Origin: Nocardia brevicatena NBRC 12119 | GTDB taxonomy: Bacteria > Actinomycetota > Actinomycetes > Mycobacteriales > Mycobacteriaceae | Length of the DNA stretch: 64,000 nt | Reading direction: 5' to 3' | Assembly (NCBI RefSeq): GCF_000308495.1 | Contig: NZ_BAFU01000244.1 | Coordinates: forward strand, 1 to 64,000 | Part shown: positions 1 through 8,723 of the stretch, one piece after another | How the letters are laid out: each line of letters begins with the position of its first letter | Numbering within the stretch: position 1 is the stretch's first letter | Translations under genes and position numbers: made by a program | The notes under the pieces: generated by a model | The model's database searches: none | Seen by the model: only the letters and a program-made list of their open reading frames with translations | What the model was told of the DNA's origin: nothing

Positions 1-333
1 GTCTTGGCAATATCTCCCTATCCGGCGGCCGGAAGGGGTACCGCCGTGGGCCATCAGGGTCGATAATCCAGGCTGTCTTGCGTCGAACCGTCATCGCCCT
101 CCAACGATGTGGAGGGACCTCAGAGAAAAGCCGAGCTGTCCGTGAGACGGGATGATCGCTGCTTTTCGCCGGGAATAATGACGCACCGTAGGCAAGACGG
201 CGGATATGGCATGGGGTGTGCGGTAGTGCCGAACGAAGGGAACGGGCTATGTGACGTAACCCCTCTGATTCGACCCGGGTGGGTCGCTTCATGGGCCCCG
301 TCAGGGATATGAAGCGGACATGTCCGGCAGGTG
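1..333. other. Left-edge stretch without a supported gene
   Basis: No convincing coding sequence is seen on either strand. One short open frame at 109-312 has no recognisable motif, no good ribosome-binding site and a composition typical of non-coding GC-rich DNA. No tRNA or obvious terminator hairpin was recognised. Confidence 0.4.
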
Positions 334-696
334 TCAGCGTGCTGCCGGAGGCCGGCGTTGCCGGGGGCGCAGTTGGTGCGTGATCCGATCGACGGACTCG
401 GCGAGGACTTCGGCGAACCGCGAACGGTTCATGCCGAAGCGGACGAACAACTCCTCGTCCGGTGGGCCGCCGAACGGTGACCATGCCTCGGCGAATTCCA
501 CGATCTGCCAGGCATCGGGCCAGGGCCGGCAATGGCGGGCCTGCTGATCTGCCTGGGTCGGCGCGCGGAGGCGGTGTCGCCGATGGTTCGCGACGACGCC
601 CGGGCCGGAGTTCGTGATCTGTCGGTTCGGAGGAAAAGTAGTCACCTTCGATGTCCTGTTCGATAGCGCCGTTGGAGTCACATTCGGCGGAACCAC
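334..696 (-). CDS. Small DUF3263-like hypothetical protein
   Basis: This short frame encodes up to 120 residues. The C-terminal half (about residues 60-110) has a conserved-looking helical pattern, with FAEAW followed by DEELFVRFGM and RFAEVL. That pattern resembles the small DUF3263 family of actinobacteria, a helix-turn-helix-like protein of unknown function. The N-terminal 40-50 residues are low-complexity, so the true start is probably an internal ATG or GTG. It stands alone between the window edge and the leftward SDR operon. The family resemblance is by eye and the function is unknown. Confidence 0.45.
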   Translation of the reverse strand: MVPPNVTPTALSNRTSKVTTFPPNRQITNSGPGVVANHRRHRLRAPTQADQQARHCRPWPDAWQIVEFAEAWSPFGGPPDEELFVRFGMNRSRFAEVLAESVDRITHQLRPRQRRPPAAR

Positions 697-821
697 TCAT
701 GACTACGGACAGGAAACGCGGACCCGCCTCGGAAAGGTAGCGGAGCTCCGGGGCCGCGCGCGGATGCTGTCGAACCGATAGGGAAGTGGATCAGGGTCGC
801 GTAGGGTTCGACAGGTCGGGG

Positions 822-1649
822 TCACTGGCTCGACGCCGTGGTCATGCCCAGGTTGCGCATGTCCGGGACGAACGGCTGGTGCGCGAGCAGACCGCCGTCG
901 ACTCGGATCACCTCGCCGTTGATGCCGCGCGAGTCGTCGGAGGCCAGGAAAAGATACGTCTTGGCCAGCTCGGTGGGCCCGTTGAGCGTGGGGTTCATCG
1001 TGTGGCGGATGTAGATGTCCTTGATCTCCTGCGGCAGTGCCTGCGCCGGGGGAGTGGTGGTGGTACCCGGGCAGATCGCATTGCAGCGCACGCTCTCCTT
1101 GCCGTACTGCGTCGCCGTGTACCTGGTCAGGGCGAGCAGCGCGGCCTTGGTGGCGCCGTACCCGGTGAGACTGTTGTCGCCGGCGAAGGCGTGGGTGGAG
1201 GCGGTATTGATGATCGAGCCGCCGTGTTCACACAGGTAGGGGAGAGTGTGCTTGGTCATCAGCATCGCGGCGCGCAGGTTGACAGCCAGGACGTTGTCCC
1301 AGGTCTCGATGGACATGGTGGCGATGTCGCCGTCGTCGGCGGGGAAGATGCCCGCGTTGTTGACGACGATTCCAGGGGCGCCGAAGTAATCGACGGTCCG
1401 TTGCACCAGTTGCGCGATCTCGCTCTCATTGCGCAGATCGATGCCGTACGCCAAGGCGGTCTTCTCGCCGTGCCGCTCGTTGAGGATCGTCGCGAGGCGC
1501 TGCGCTCCTTCGACATTGATATCGGCCACGACCACGCGTGCGCCCTCGGCGGCCAGTTCCGTGGCGGTGGCGCCGCCGATGTTGAGACCGCCCGGTTCGA
1601 CGAATGTCGCCCCGGTGACGATCGCAATCCTTCCTTCTACGCGACCCAT
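822..1649 (-). CDS. SDR-family oxidoreductase with expanded glycine loop
   Basis: A 275-residue classical short-chain dehydrogenase/reductase, probably interconverting an alcohol and a ketone with NAD(P). The NNAG motif is at residues 97-100, the catalytic Ser at about 151, and Tyr164/Lys168 in YGATK. The cofactor loop is unusual. Where SDRs normally read TGxxxGxG, this protein has TGATFVEPGGLNIGG, an insertion of about six residues. AGGAG lies upstream of the ATG. It is the last gene of a leftward operon after the P450 (start 3923) and its reductase (30-nt gap). Inference: it oxidises the alcohol made by the P450. Confidence 0.9.
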   Translation of the reverse strand: MGRVEGRIAIVTGATFVEPGGLNIGGATATELAAEGARVVVADINVEGAQRLATILNERHGEKTALAYGIDLRNESEIAQLVQRTVDYFGAPGIVVNNAGIFPADDGDIATMSIETWDNVLAVNLRAAMLMTKHTLPYLCEHGGSIINTASTHAFAGDNSLTGYGATKAALLALTRYTATQYGKESVRCNAICPGTTTTPPAQALPQEIKDIYIRHTMNPTLNGPTELAKTYLFLASDDSRGINGEVIRVDGGLLAHQPFVPDMRNLGMTTASSQ

Positions 1650-1679
1650 TGTTCTCTCCTGTCGAAATTCGGATGTCGG

Positions 1680-2657
1680 TTACAGATCCAGGACCAGGCG
1701 ATCGCCGTGGCACCGGGAAACACAGATGAGGATGTATTCGTTGCTTGCCCGTTCCTCGGGAGTGAGGACCTCGTCGCGGTGGTCGGGCGTTCCTTCGAGG
1801 ACCGTGAGTTCGCATCTGCCGCACATGCCCTGCTGACACGACGACAGCACGTCGACACCCTGGGATTCGAGTGTGTGCAGGATGGTCTGTCCCGGCGGCA
1901 CCGTGAACGTCCGCTCCTGTTTCGCGAGGACGACTTCGAAGGCCGTGTCCTCGGATGCGCTGTCGTCGGACTTCGGCACGAAGCACTCGGTGTGCAGCGA
2001 TCCCGCGGGCCGATCCCGGCAAAGCCGCTCGAGTGCTTCGAGAAGCGCGGCGGGTCCGCAGCTGTAGATCGCGGTGTCCGCGGGGGTTCGGTCGAGGACA
2101 CCGGCCAGATCGAGGAGACCGGCGCGATTTTCCGGATGGAACTCGACGCGATCACCGTATTGCTCGAGTTCGTCCCCGAACGCCATGGACTCCGTGGTGC
2201 GGCCGCCGTAGACCAATCGCCATTCGGCACCGCGCTCCTGGACTCGGGCGATCATCGGCAGGATCGGGGTGATCCCGATACCGCCTGCGATGAACAGGTA
2301 TCGATCCGACTCGACCAGGGCGAAATTGTCGCGGGGGGTGCCGACCCGGAGCTTCGTACCTGTTCGCAGCGCGGTGTGGATGTACTCCGAGCCGCCTCGG
2401 CCCTTGCCGGGTCGTTCGCGCAGTACGGCGATCCGCCACACGTCCGGTTCGCGGAGATCACCGCACAGCGAGTACTGGCGCACCGCGCCCGATGGAAGGA
2501 ACACATCGATATGGGAACCGGGGTTCCACGCGGGCAGCGCGGCGCCGGTCACCGGCCGCAGAAGGATCGCTTTGACACCGGCTGCGACATCCTCGATGCT
2601 CTCGACGACGACGTCGAAGCCGTTGAGGGCCTTGGTTTTCGAAGGTGGCAACGACAC
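1680..2657 (-). CDS. Phthalate-dioxygenase-reductase-type flavin/2Fe-2S reductase
   Basis: A 325-residue oxidoreductase with an FNR-like flavin domain, an NAD-binding domain (GGIGITPILPM region near residue 120) and a C-terminal plant-type 2Fe-2S domain. The cluster ligands are visible as CQQGMCGRC, with a further Cys near the C-terminus (ICVSRC). This is the PDR/VanB domain order. It transfers electrons from NAD(P)H through flavin to an iron-sulphur centre. It starts with GTG 30 nt downstream of the cytochrome P450 stop and is followed by an SDR. Inference: it is the dedicated redox partner of that P450, replacing the usual separate ferredoxin and ferredoxin reductase. Confidence 0.92.
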   Translation of the reverse strand: MSLPPSKTKALNGFDVVVESIEDVAAGVKAILLRPVTGAALPAWNPGSHIDVFLPSGAVRQYSLCGDLREPDVWRIAVLRERPGKGRGGSEYIHTALRTGTKLRVGTPRDNFALVESDRYLFIAGGIGITPILPMIARVQERGAEWRLVYGGRTTESMAFGDELEQYGDRVEFHPENRAGLLDLAGVLDRTPADTAIYSCGPAALLEALERLCRDRPAGSLHTECFVPKSDDSASEDTAFEVVLAKQERTFTVPPGQTILHTLESQGVDVLSSCQQGMCGRCELTVLEGTPDHRDEVLTPEERASNEYILICVSRCHGDRLVLDL

Positions 2658-2687
2658 ACTCCTTCCATCGGTCCGCGACAGCGAGAA

Positions 2688-3923
2688 CTACGAACGATCC
2701 CAGGTGACGGGCAGCTCGTGGACGCCGAGGATCTTGGCCTCGTACTTGACCCGGACCGCGGCCGCGGGTACGGCCAGGCGCAGTGTGGGGAGTCGCTTCA
2801 GCAGCGTGGTGAACACGACGTCCAGCTCGAGCCGGGCCAGCGGGGCGCCCAGGCAGGTGTGGATGCCGTGCCCGAACGTCAGATGACGGCCGGCGTCACG
2901 GTGGATGTCGAAGCGGTCGGGCTCGTCGAAGGCGGCAGCGTCCCTGTTGCCTGCCTCGGTGGACAGCATCACCAGCTCGCCCTTGGCGATGGTCTGGCCG
3001 TTGATTTCGATGTCCTCGGTGGTGGTCCGGGGCAGGTTGCCGATGATGTCGAGGTGCCGCAGGAGTTCCTCGACCGCCTGCGGCATGAGCTCGAGGTCCG
3101 AGCGCAGCTCGGCCAGCTGGTCGGGGTGCTCGAACAGAGAGAAAAGGCCCAAACCGATCATATTGCCGGTCGTTTCGTGCCCGGCCATGAGCAGCAGAGT
3201 CGACATACCGGCGACATCCGCGATCGAGACCGCACCCGATTCGACGTGCTTGACCAGCAGGCTGATCAGGTCGTCGCCGGGTTCGGCCTGCTTGATGGTC
3301 ACCAGCTCCGCCAGGTAGGTCATGACGTCGGTGATCGCCGCTCCGACCTGCTCGGGAGTGCTCTCCGACGCCAGAACGGCTCGGGTTCGTTCCTGGAAGA
3401 AGTCGTGCTTGTCGTAGGGAACTCCGAGCAGTTCGCAGATGACGAGTGAAGGAAGCGGCAGAGCCAGCGCGTCCACGATGTCCACCGGGCCGTCGGAAGC
3501 GAGCATGTCGTCGATCAGCTCGTTGGCGATGCGTTCGATGGTCGGGCGCATGGCGGCCATCCGGCGCGGGGTGAATTCCTTGGCCAGGATGCGACGGAGA
3601 TCGTCGTGCTCGGGTGGGTCCATGGCAAGGAAGAATCCGGGCACGACCTGATCGCCGGCGTCACCGCGGGTGGAGTCGTCGATGCCGCGCACGCTCATGC
3701 GCGGATCGGCCAGGACGGAGCGGACGTTGTTGTAGCCGGTGACGAGCCAACCGGGAGCGCCCTTGAAGTCGACCTTGCGCAGCGCGTCGTCGGAGTAGGA
3801 CTTGTACTTGTCGGACGGAGCGAACGGGCATTCGCGCCGGAAGGGGAACGAGGCCAGGTCGCTGGTGGCAGCCGTGCCGACCGAGGGGGCTGCGACCTCT
3901 GCTTCGGCGGGTTGCGTTGTCAT
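2688..3923 (-). CDS. Cytochrome P450
   Basis: A 411-residue soluble bacterial P450 (haem-thiolate monooxygenase). The I-helix motif AGHETTGN, the K-helix ExxR within EELLR, and the haem loop FGHGIHTCLG with its axial cysteine are all visible. The frame stays open upstream to 4262. The start at 3923 was chosen because the protein then begins MTTQPAEAE at normal P450 length and AAGGAG sits about 7 nt before the ATG. It is first in an operon with a PDR-type reductase and an SDR, suggesting hydroxylation followed by alcohol oxidation. A deleted remnant of a similar P450 lies at 38402-38870. Confidence 0.95.
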   Translation of the reverse strand: MTTQPAEAEVAAPSVGTAATSDLASFPFRRECPFAPSDKYKSYSDDALRKVDFKGAPGWLVTGYNNVRSVLADPRMSVRGIDDSTRGDAGDQVVPGFFLAMDPPEHDDLRRILAKEFTPRRMAAMRPTIERIANELIDDMLASDGPVDIVDALALPLPSLVICELLGVPYDKHDFFQERTRAVLASESTPEQVGAAITDVMTYLAELVTIKQAEPGDDLISLLVKHVESGAVSIADVAGMSTLLLMAGHETTGNMIGLGLFSLFEHPDQLAELRSDLELMPQAVEELLRHLDIIGNLPRTTTEDIEINGQTIAKGELVMLSTEAGNRDAAAFDEPDRFDIHRDAGRHLTFGHGIHTCLGAPLARLELDVVFTTLLKRLPTLRLAVPAAAVRVKYEAKILGVHELPVTWDRS

Positions 3924-4563
3924 TACTGCTCCTTCGTTGGGCTGATGTGCCGTGGCCGTCGTCGGCCGGCACCACGCGATGACGAACTGAAAGCCTCTGA
4001 TGATTCGAGGGAATCGAGAAAGCTCGCCCATCCGGGGAATGTGACGGAGGGCACAGAGTGTGTTAGCGGTCATATCGTGACACGTTGCGAAAAGCTCGTC
4101 AATGGGTGGTGGAGATAAATCTGTATTGCGGCTGCCCGCCGCGATCGAACCCATTGGAAAATCTCGGAAAGATGCTGCCAGGCAATAGTATTCACGTATA
4201 ATCGAGCCGTTGATCGCGATTGGATCATACTGGCCGGTTGGGCTGCGTCGCGTCGGGCGCACGGCTGCTATGGTCGGTTTTGTTAGTGGTTAATCTGGTT
4301 TGGATGTCCCTTGGGTGGGTTGAAGGAAGATTGCGCCCCCTGACATCGGCGAGCACGACGAGGGCCGCCCCGATGTGTCGTTCACGGCGGAACCGCTTCC
4401 GGGCGGCCTCGGCATGGCGTCGCCGGTTTCCTGGGCAGCGATGTTCGACTGCGGCGCTGATCGCACGTAACGATGTTCGAGGGCAGCGTCGAATTGCCGC
4501 GGTGCCGAACCACCGCGGCGGTATCGCTTCACCGTGATTCGGTCCGCGCTCGCCGACCCGGGC
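3924..4563. promoter_or_regulatory. Promoter region upstream of the P450 operon
   Basis: A 640-bp non-coding stretch that is AT-rich for this genome between about 4060 and 4310, as expected for the P450 operon promoter. TAGTATTCAC at 4186-4195 recurs exactly at 8871-8880 in another promoter region. GTTAGTGGT at 4282-4290 recurs at 31328-31336 in a third. Small open frames on both strands (4220-4537 and 4290-4532) lack recognisable motifs and are not called as genes. Confidence 0.5.
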
Positions 4564-5337
4564 TCAGGCGGATGCGCGCTGGAAATGCGCCAGCAGATCC
4601 GGGTATTTCACCAGGTGTGCGCCGCCGTTGATGTCGAGCGTCTCTCCGGTGAGCCACGCGGCGCGAGCGATGTAGACCGCGGCGTCGGCGACTTCCTCCG
4701 GTGTGCCGGGTCTGCCCAGCGGGATATTGGCGAGGTAGTCGGCCTCGAGGCCGGGAACGCTCATCGAGGGGCTGGTCAACGGTGTCATGACGATGCCGGG
4801 TGCGATGGCGTTGACGCGGATGCCGCGGGGTGCGAGTTCGAGCGCGGCGACCTGGGTCAGCATGGCCAGGCCGGCTTTCGCGGAGCAGTAGGCCGCCATA
4901 CCGGTTCCCGGTTGCCGTGCGTTGAGCGAGGACAGCGAGATGATGACGCCACCGGCCGACATGGCGCGGGCCGCGTGCTTGACGACCAGGAAGGCGCCGG
5001 TGAGGCACACGTCCACGACCCGGCGGAATTTCTCGACGGGCAGGTCGGTGACAGCGCCCGCGGCACTGACTCCGGCACTGTTCACGGCGATGTCGAGTCC
5101 TCCACGAGTGGCACGAGCCGTTTCGAACAGCTCGCGTACGGCGTCCTCGTCGGTCACGTCCACCCTGACGGCATCGTGGTCGGCGCCGAGTTCTGCGGCG
5201 AGTTCGAGCGCCTGGGCCACGTTGCGGTCGGCGAGGGTGACCGTCGCTCCGTCCGCCGCCAGTGCGCGGGCGATCGCGGCGCCGATGCCGGAGGCGCCTC
5301 CTACGACTACCGCATGGCGTCGTTGTGTCTGTGACAT
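4564..5337 (-). CDS. SDR-family oxidoreductase
   Basis: A 257-residue short-chain dehydrogenase. The glycine-rich loop GGASGIG is near the N-terminus, NSAG takes the place of the usual NNAG, and the catalytic Ser and Tyr-x3-Lys are in SLSS and YCSAK. The open frame continues upstream to 5487. The start at 5337 gives a standard SDR N-terminus (MSQTQRRHAVVVGGASG). It lies 37 nt downstream of the double-TetR regulator on the same strand and closes the leftward operon starting with the thiolase at 8723. Substrate unknown, probably a hydroxyacyl-CoA or alcohol intermediate. Confidence 0.9.
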   Translation of the reverse strand: MSQTQRRHAVVVGGASGIGAAIARALAADGATVTLADRNVAQALELAAELGADHDAVRVDVTDEDAVRELFETARATRGGLDIAVNSAGVSAAGAVTDLPVEKFRRVVDVCLTGAFLVVKHAARAMSAGGVIISLSSLNARQPGTGMAAYCSAKAGLAMLTQVAALELAPRGIRVNAIAPGIVMTPLTSPSMSVPGLEADYLANIPLGRPGTPEEVADAAVYIARAAWLTGETLDINGGAHLVKYPDLLAHFQRASA

Positions 5338-5374
5338 TGCGTGCGTCCTCTTCTCGGAGGGAAAAAGTGGATGG

Positions 5375-6616
5375 TCATCGAATGAGGCTCCGCGGGAGCA
5401 CCATTGCGGTTGCCAGGGCGGTGAGTTCCTCGGCGATTCCGGGGCGTTGCCGGAACTGCGGGACCTGCGATATGTCGGTGACGACACCTATCACAGCTTG
5501 CGCGAGTGCGCGGGCGTCCGCCGTTGTGAGGTCGCCGGCGAGTTCGCGGATGGCCTGCACCCATTCGGCGACATACTCGCGCTGGGTCTCCCGCAGAGCG
5601 GATTGTTCTTCGTCGGACAGGTACAGCAGGTCTGTGGCGAGAATATGCATGATTCGGCCGTGCACGCCCAATGCCTGCCGGATATAGGTGCGGATGAGCG
5701 CCTCGAGCACCTCTTGGCCGGTGGTCGCGTGCGCCAGCGCGTCGGTGGTGACATAGAGCAACCCCTCCGCGCCTCGTTCCAGGATGGCGCGCAGCACCTG
5801 GGCTTTGCTGGTCACATGCTGGTACAACGTGGCCACCGACATCTCCGAGGCCTTGGCTATGTCGTCGATCCGCACGTCGTAGAAGCCGCGTTCCTCGAAC
5901 AACTTCGTGGAGGCTTCGATGATGCGTTCGCGACGGCCGGCCGGGCGGCGGGGCACGGCGGGAGGCAGGACAGCGGTGCCCAGGCCGGGATCGGGGAGCG
6001 GGCACTCGATGATCGTCCTGGCCAGGGCGGCCTGGATTTCCATCAGTCGCTCGGCCGGCAGGTGACCGCGGATGTCCGGGGTGTTCGAGTACATCGTGAG
6101 CACGGCGTAGCCGAGCAATTCGGCCTTGTGCTCGCCGACGGCAGGATTCGCGGCGACGATCTTCGCCGCGATGTAGTCCCGGTTGGCCACGAAATGATCG
6201 AGGAACAGTTCGTACTCGGCCGGCTGGAGGTGGTACCGCTCACGCCGCCACAGTGTCGCCTCGTCGCCGTTGGCGGTCAGGTCGCCGAGCCCTTCGAGGA
6301 ACAGATGGAGTTGTTCACGAGGTGTCGAGCCTGTCTTGTCCGCTGCCGCTTCGAGTTCCGCGACCATCTCGACCTGGCCCATGAGGGCGCGCACGAGAAT
6401 GGCGTACTTGCCCTTGAAGTGCCGGTACACGGCCGGTCCGGTCAGACCAACGGCGGCGCCGATCTCGTCGATACTGACGTTCTGATACCCCATGTCCTGG
6501 AAAAGACGGGCCGCGGCACGCGCGATCTGTTCGGATCGCCGGCTACCCCGCGTGGACGGGCCGGGTGACTCCACGTCGGTGTCGGTGTTCGTCGGCGTCG
6601 CCGTCGGTCGTGGCAT
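5375..6616 (-). CDS. Tandem double-TetR transcriptional regulator (copy 1)
   Basis: A 413-residue protein with two complete TetR-type DNA-binding domains. The first helix-turn-helix is at about residues 27-74, ending GPAVYRHFKGK. The second is at about 228-275, ending VATLYQHVTSK. Each is followed by about 130-140 residues that should form a ligand-binding and dimerisation domain. Ordinary TetR regulators are about 200 residues with one such unit, so this is two regulators in one chain. GGGGAGAG precedes the ATG. It is embedded in the MaoC/thiolase operon. A second protein of the same architecture is at 47409-48647. Inference: it represses the catabolic genes and responds to a CoA ester or related ligand. 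Confidence 0.93.
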   Translation of the reverse strand: MPRPTATPTNTDTDVESPGPSTRGSRRSEQIARAAARLFQDMGYQNVSIDEIGAAVGLTGPAVYRHFKGKYAILVRALMGQVEMVAELEAAADKTGSTPREQLHLFLEGLGDLTANGDEATLWRRERYHLQPAEYELFLDHFVANRDYIAAKIVAANPAVGEHKAELLGYAVLTMYSNTPDIRGHLPAERLMEIQAALARTIIECPLPDPGLGTAVLPPAVPRRPAGRRERIIEASTKLFEERGFYDVRIDDIAKASEMSVATLYQHVTSKAQVLRAILERGAEGLLYVTTDALAHATTGQEVLEALIRTYIRQALGVHGRIMHILATDLLYLSDEEQSALRETQREYVAEWVQAIRELAGDLTTADARALAQAVIGVVTDISQVPQFRQRPGIAEELTALATAMVLPRSLIR

Positions 6617-6640
6617 GTCAGCTCTCCCCTGTGGGCGTGA

Positions 6641-7087
6641 TCATGGGGTCATTTTCGCATCTCGGGAGCTTTCTCCGGCCGGCCACGCCACGACCGCCGA
6701 TCCGGCCAGCGTCTTGGTTCCGTCGGCGAGAACCGCTGTCAGATCCAGGTGGGCGCGCTGTTCGCCGCCGACCATCTCGATCCTGGTGATCTCCGCGCGG
6801 AAGACGGGCTCCGCGAGAACCGGTGTGATCGCGGTGAACCGGGTGGACAGCTCGAGGATGCGGTGCTGTGGAACCCAGTTGGTGAGCAGGCGGCCCAGAT
6901 AGGCCATCGACAGCATGCCGTGGGCGAAGACGTCGTCCACACCGGAGGCCCGCGCGGAGTCGATGTCGATATGGATCGGATTGTGGTCGCCCGAGGCGCC
7001 GGCGAACAGCGCCAGGGTGGTACGGGTGATGGCGCCGAGCCGCAGCTCCGGCACGGATTCGGTGACGACGGACGCGGGTGAGTTCAC
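6641..7087 (-). CDS. MaoC-like (R)-enoyl-CoA hydratase, hot-dog fold (subunit B)
   Basis: A 148-residue single hot-dog protein with the hydratase signature AGASGDHNPIH, carrying the catalytic Asp and His, followed by HGMLSMAYLG. It should add water across a 2-enoyl-CoA. It begins with GTG at 7087 and overlaps the stop of the preceding MaoC gene by 4 nt (GTGA), implying translational coupling. Its partner lacks an equally clear catalytic motif, so the two probably form a heterodimer, as in actinobacterial side-chain degradation hydratases. Confidence 0.9.
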   Translation of the reverse strand: MNSPASVVTESVPELRLGAITRTTLALFAGASGDHNPIHIDIDSARASGVDDVFAHGMLSMAYLGRLLTNWVPQHRILELSTRFTAITPVLAEPVFRAEITRIEMVGGEQRAHLDLTAVLADGTKTLAGSAVVAWPAGESSRDAKMTP

Positions 7088-7542
7088 GATATGCCTCCGG
7101 AGTTCTTGATGACACTGACGCTCTCGAGCTCGGCCACGACCGCACCGTCACGGGTCACCGTGGTCCGGCGCACCAGGAAGTCGAGCGCGCCTCCTGCCTT
7201 GGTGTAGGCGTCGACGTAGGCGGAGTCGAACCGCAGCCGGTCGCCCGCGTGGACCTCGGCGAAGTAGCGGAATCGCTGCTCACCGTGCAGCACAGTGCCG
7301 AGGTCGACTCCGTGGGCCGCGAGATCGTCGAAGACGGGGGAGTTCTCGAGTTCGAGGCCGAACAGGAAGGTGGGCGGTGCGAGCACATCGGGGTGGCCCG
7401 CCGCGATCGCGGCGTCCTGGTCGCGGTAGATCGGGTTCTCCTCACCGATCGCCACGGCGAACTGCCGGATCCGGCCGCGCTCGACGTCGACGATCAGCGG
7501 TGGTGTGACGACATCGAGAATCGCGTGATCGAGGGCCATCAT
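7084..7542 (-). CDS. MaoC N-terminal-type hot-dog protein (hydratase subunit A)
   Basis: A 152-residue hot-dog protein of the FAS1-type dehydratase/MaoC N-terminal class. It has IGEENPIYRD near the N-terminus and APPTFLFGLE further on. The start at 7542 overlaps the thiolase stop as ATGA, and its own stop overlaps the next MaoC gene. The open frame extends upstream to 7671, but those extra residues overlap the thiolase and look like antisense translation. The overlaps at both ends argue that the two MaoC proteins are made in equal amounts and form one enzyme. Confidence 0.88.
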   Translation of the reverse strand: MMALDHAILDVVTPPLIVDVERGRIRQFAVAIGEENPIYRDQDAAIAAGHPDVLAPPTFLFGLELENSPVFDDLAAHGVDLGTVLHGEQRFRYFAEVHAGDRLRFDSAYVDAYTKAGGALDFLVRRTTVTRDGAVVAELESVSVIKNSGGIS

Positions 7543-8723
7543 CCCACCTTCTCGTACAGGGTGACGACGCAGGCGCCGCCGAGACCGAGGTTGTGCTGCA
7601 ACGCGATTCGCGCTCCGTCGACCTGGCGTTCGCCCGCCCGGCCGCGCAGCTGCCACACCAGTTCGGCGCACTGCGCCAAGCCGGTGGCGCCGAGCGGGTG
7701 GCCCTTGGAGAGCAGGCCGCCGGACGGGTTGGTCACGACCCGCCCGCCGTAGGTGTTGTCACCGTCGAGGACGAACTTCTCCGCGGTGCCTTCGGGGGTG
7801 AGACCGAGGCCCTCGTATGTGATGACCTCGTTGGTGCTGAAGCAGTCGTGCAGCTCGACCACCGGGATGTCCAGCGGATCGACGCCCGACTGCTCGTAGA
7901 CCTCGGTGGCGGCCTTCGCCGTCATGTCGTATCCGGCGACCTTCATCATGTCGGTGGTCTCGAAAGTGCCCGCGAGGTCGGTGACCAGCGACTGGGCCCG
8001 CACGCGGATGCTCGCGTCCAGCCCGCGGGCACGCGCGAACTCCTCGCTGCACACGATCGCGGCGGCGGCGCCGTTGGTGGGCGGGCAGCACATCAGCAGG
8101 GTCAGCGGGCCCCAGATCGGCTTCGAGCCCATTACCATGGCCAGGTCGATCGGATCGCGGAACACCGCGAGCGGGTTGCGGCCGGCGTGCGCGCGCGCCT
8201 TCACCGAGACACGGCCGAACACTTCGGAGCTCACACCGTAGCGCGACATGTATTCCAGGCCCGCGCCGCCGAACAGCTTCGCGGCCATGGGAGCCGGTTC
8301 GTCACCGCCCGGCATGGCCGCCGCGATGTTCTCGCCGCGCGCGGTGGGGCTCGGGCGGTCGCCATAGGTGTTGACGAGGGCGCCGGGCTGCATCTGCTCG
8401 AAACCGAGGGCAAGGACGCAGTCGGCGACACCCGCGGCGACCGCCTGGCGGGCCAGCCACAGGGCGCTCGATCCGGTGGAGCAGTTGTTGTTGATGTTTA
8501 CGACGGGAATTCCGGTCATGCCGACGTCGTAGAGCGTGTTCTGCCCGGACGTGGAGTCGCCGTAGACGTAGCCGACGTAGGCCTGCCGGACATCGTCGTA
8601 GTCGATGCCCGCGTCCCGTAGGGCCGCGCGGACCGCCGCGGCGCCCATCCGGTCGTAGGTCTCGCTCTTTCCGGGTTTGGTGAAGGGCATCATTCCGACG
8701 CCGCTGATACAGACGTTTGTCAT
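7539..8723 (-). CDS. SCP-x-type thiolase
   Basis: A 394-residue thiolase of the lipid-transfer/SCP-x class. The nucleophilic Cys is in NNNCSTGSS (near residue 80), a HDCFSTNE motif is typical of SCP-x thiolases, and the C-terminal GHPLGATG holds the catalytic His. No SCP2 sterol-carrier domain is attached. These enzymes cleave branched or bulky 3-ketoacyl-CoAs. It heads a leftward operon with two MaoC proteins, the double-TetR regulator and an SDR, and is divergent from the SDR at 8968. Confidence 0.93.
   Translation of the reverse strand: MTNVCISGVGMMPFTKPGKSETYDRMGAAAVRAALRDAGIDYDDVRQAYVGYVYGDSTSGQNTLYDVGMTGIPVVNINNNCSTGSSALWLARQAVAAGVADCVLALGFEQMQPGALVNTYGDRPSPTARGENIAAAMPGGDEPAPMAAKLFGGAGLEYMSRYGVSSEVFGRVSVKARAHAGRNPLAVFRDPIDLAMVMGSKPIWGPLTLLMCCPPTNGAAAAIVCSEEFARARGLDASIRVRAQSLVTDLAGTFETTDMMKVAGYDMTAKAATEVYEQSGVDPLDIPVVELHDCFSTNEVITYEGLGLTPEGTAEKFVLDGDNTYGGRVVTNPSGGLLSKGHPLGATGLAQCAELVWQLRGRAGERQVDGARIALQHNLGLGGACVVTLYEKVG

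Noticed and set aside
786-3449. Long 887-codon plus-strand open frame
   Set aside because: It runs antisense to the SDR, reductase and P450 genes, which have clear family motifs. It is Arg/Gly/Val-rich with no motif of its own, a common artefact of GC-rich DNA.
4220-4537. Small open frames on both strands upstream of the P450
   Set aside because: No family similarity, poor starts, and location in an AT-rich promoter region.
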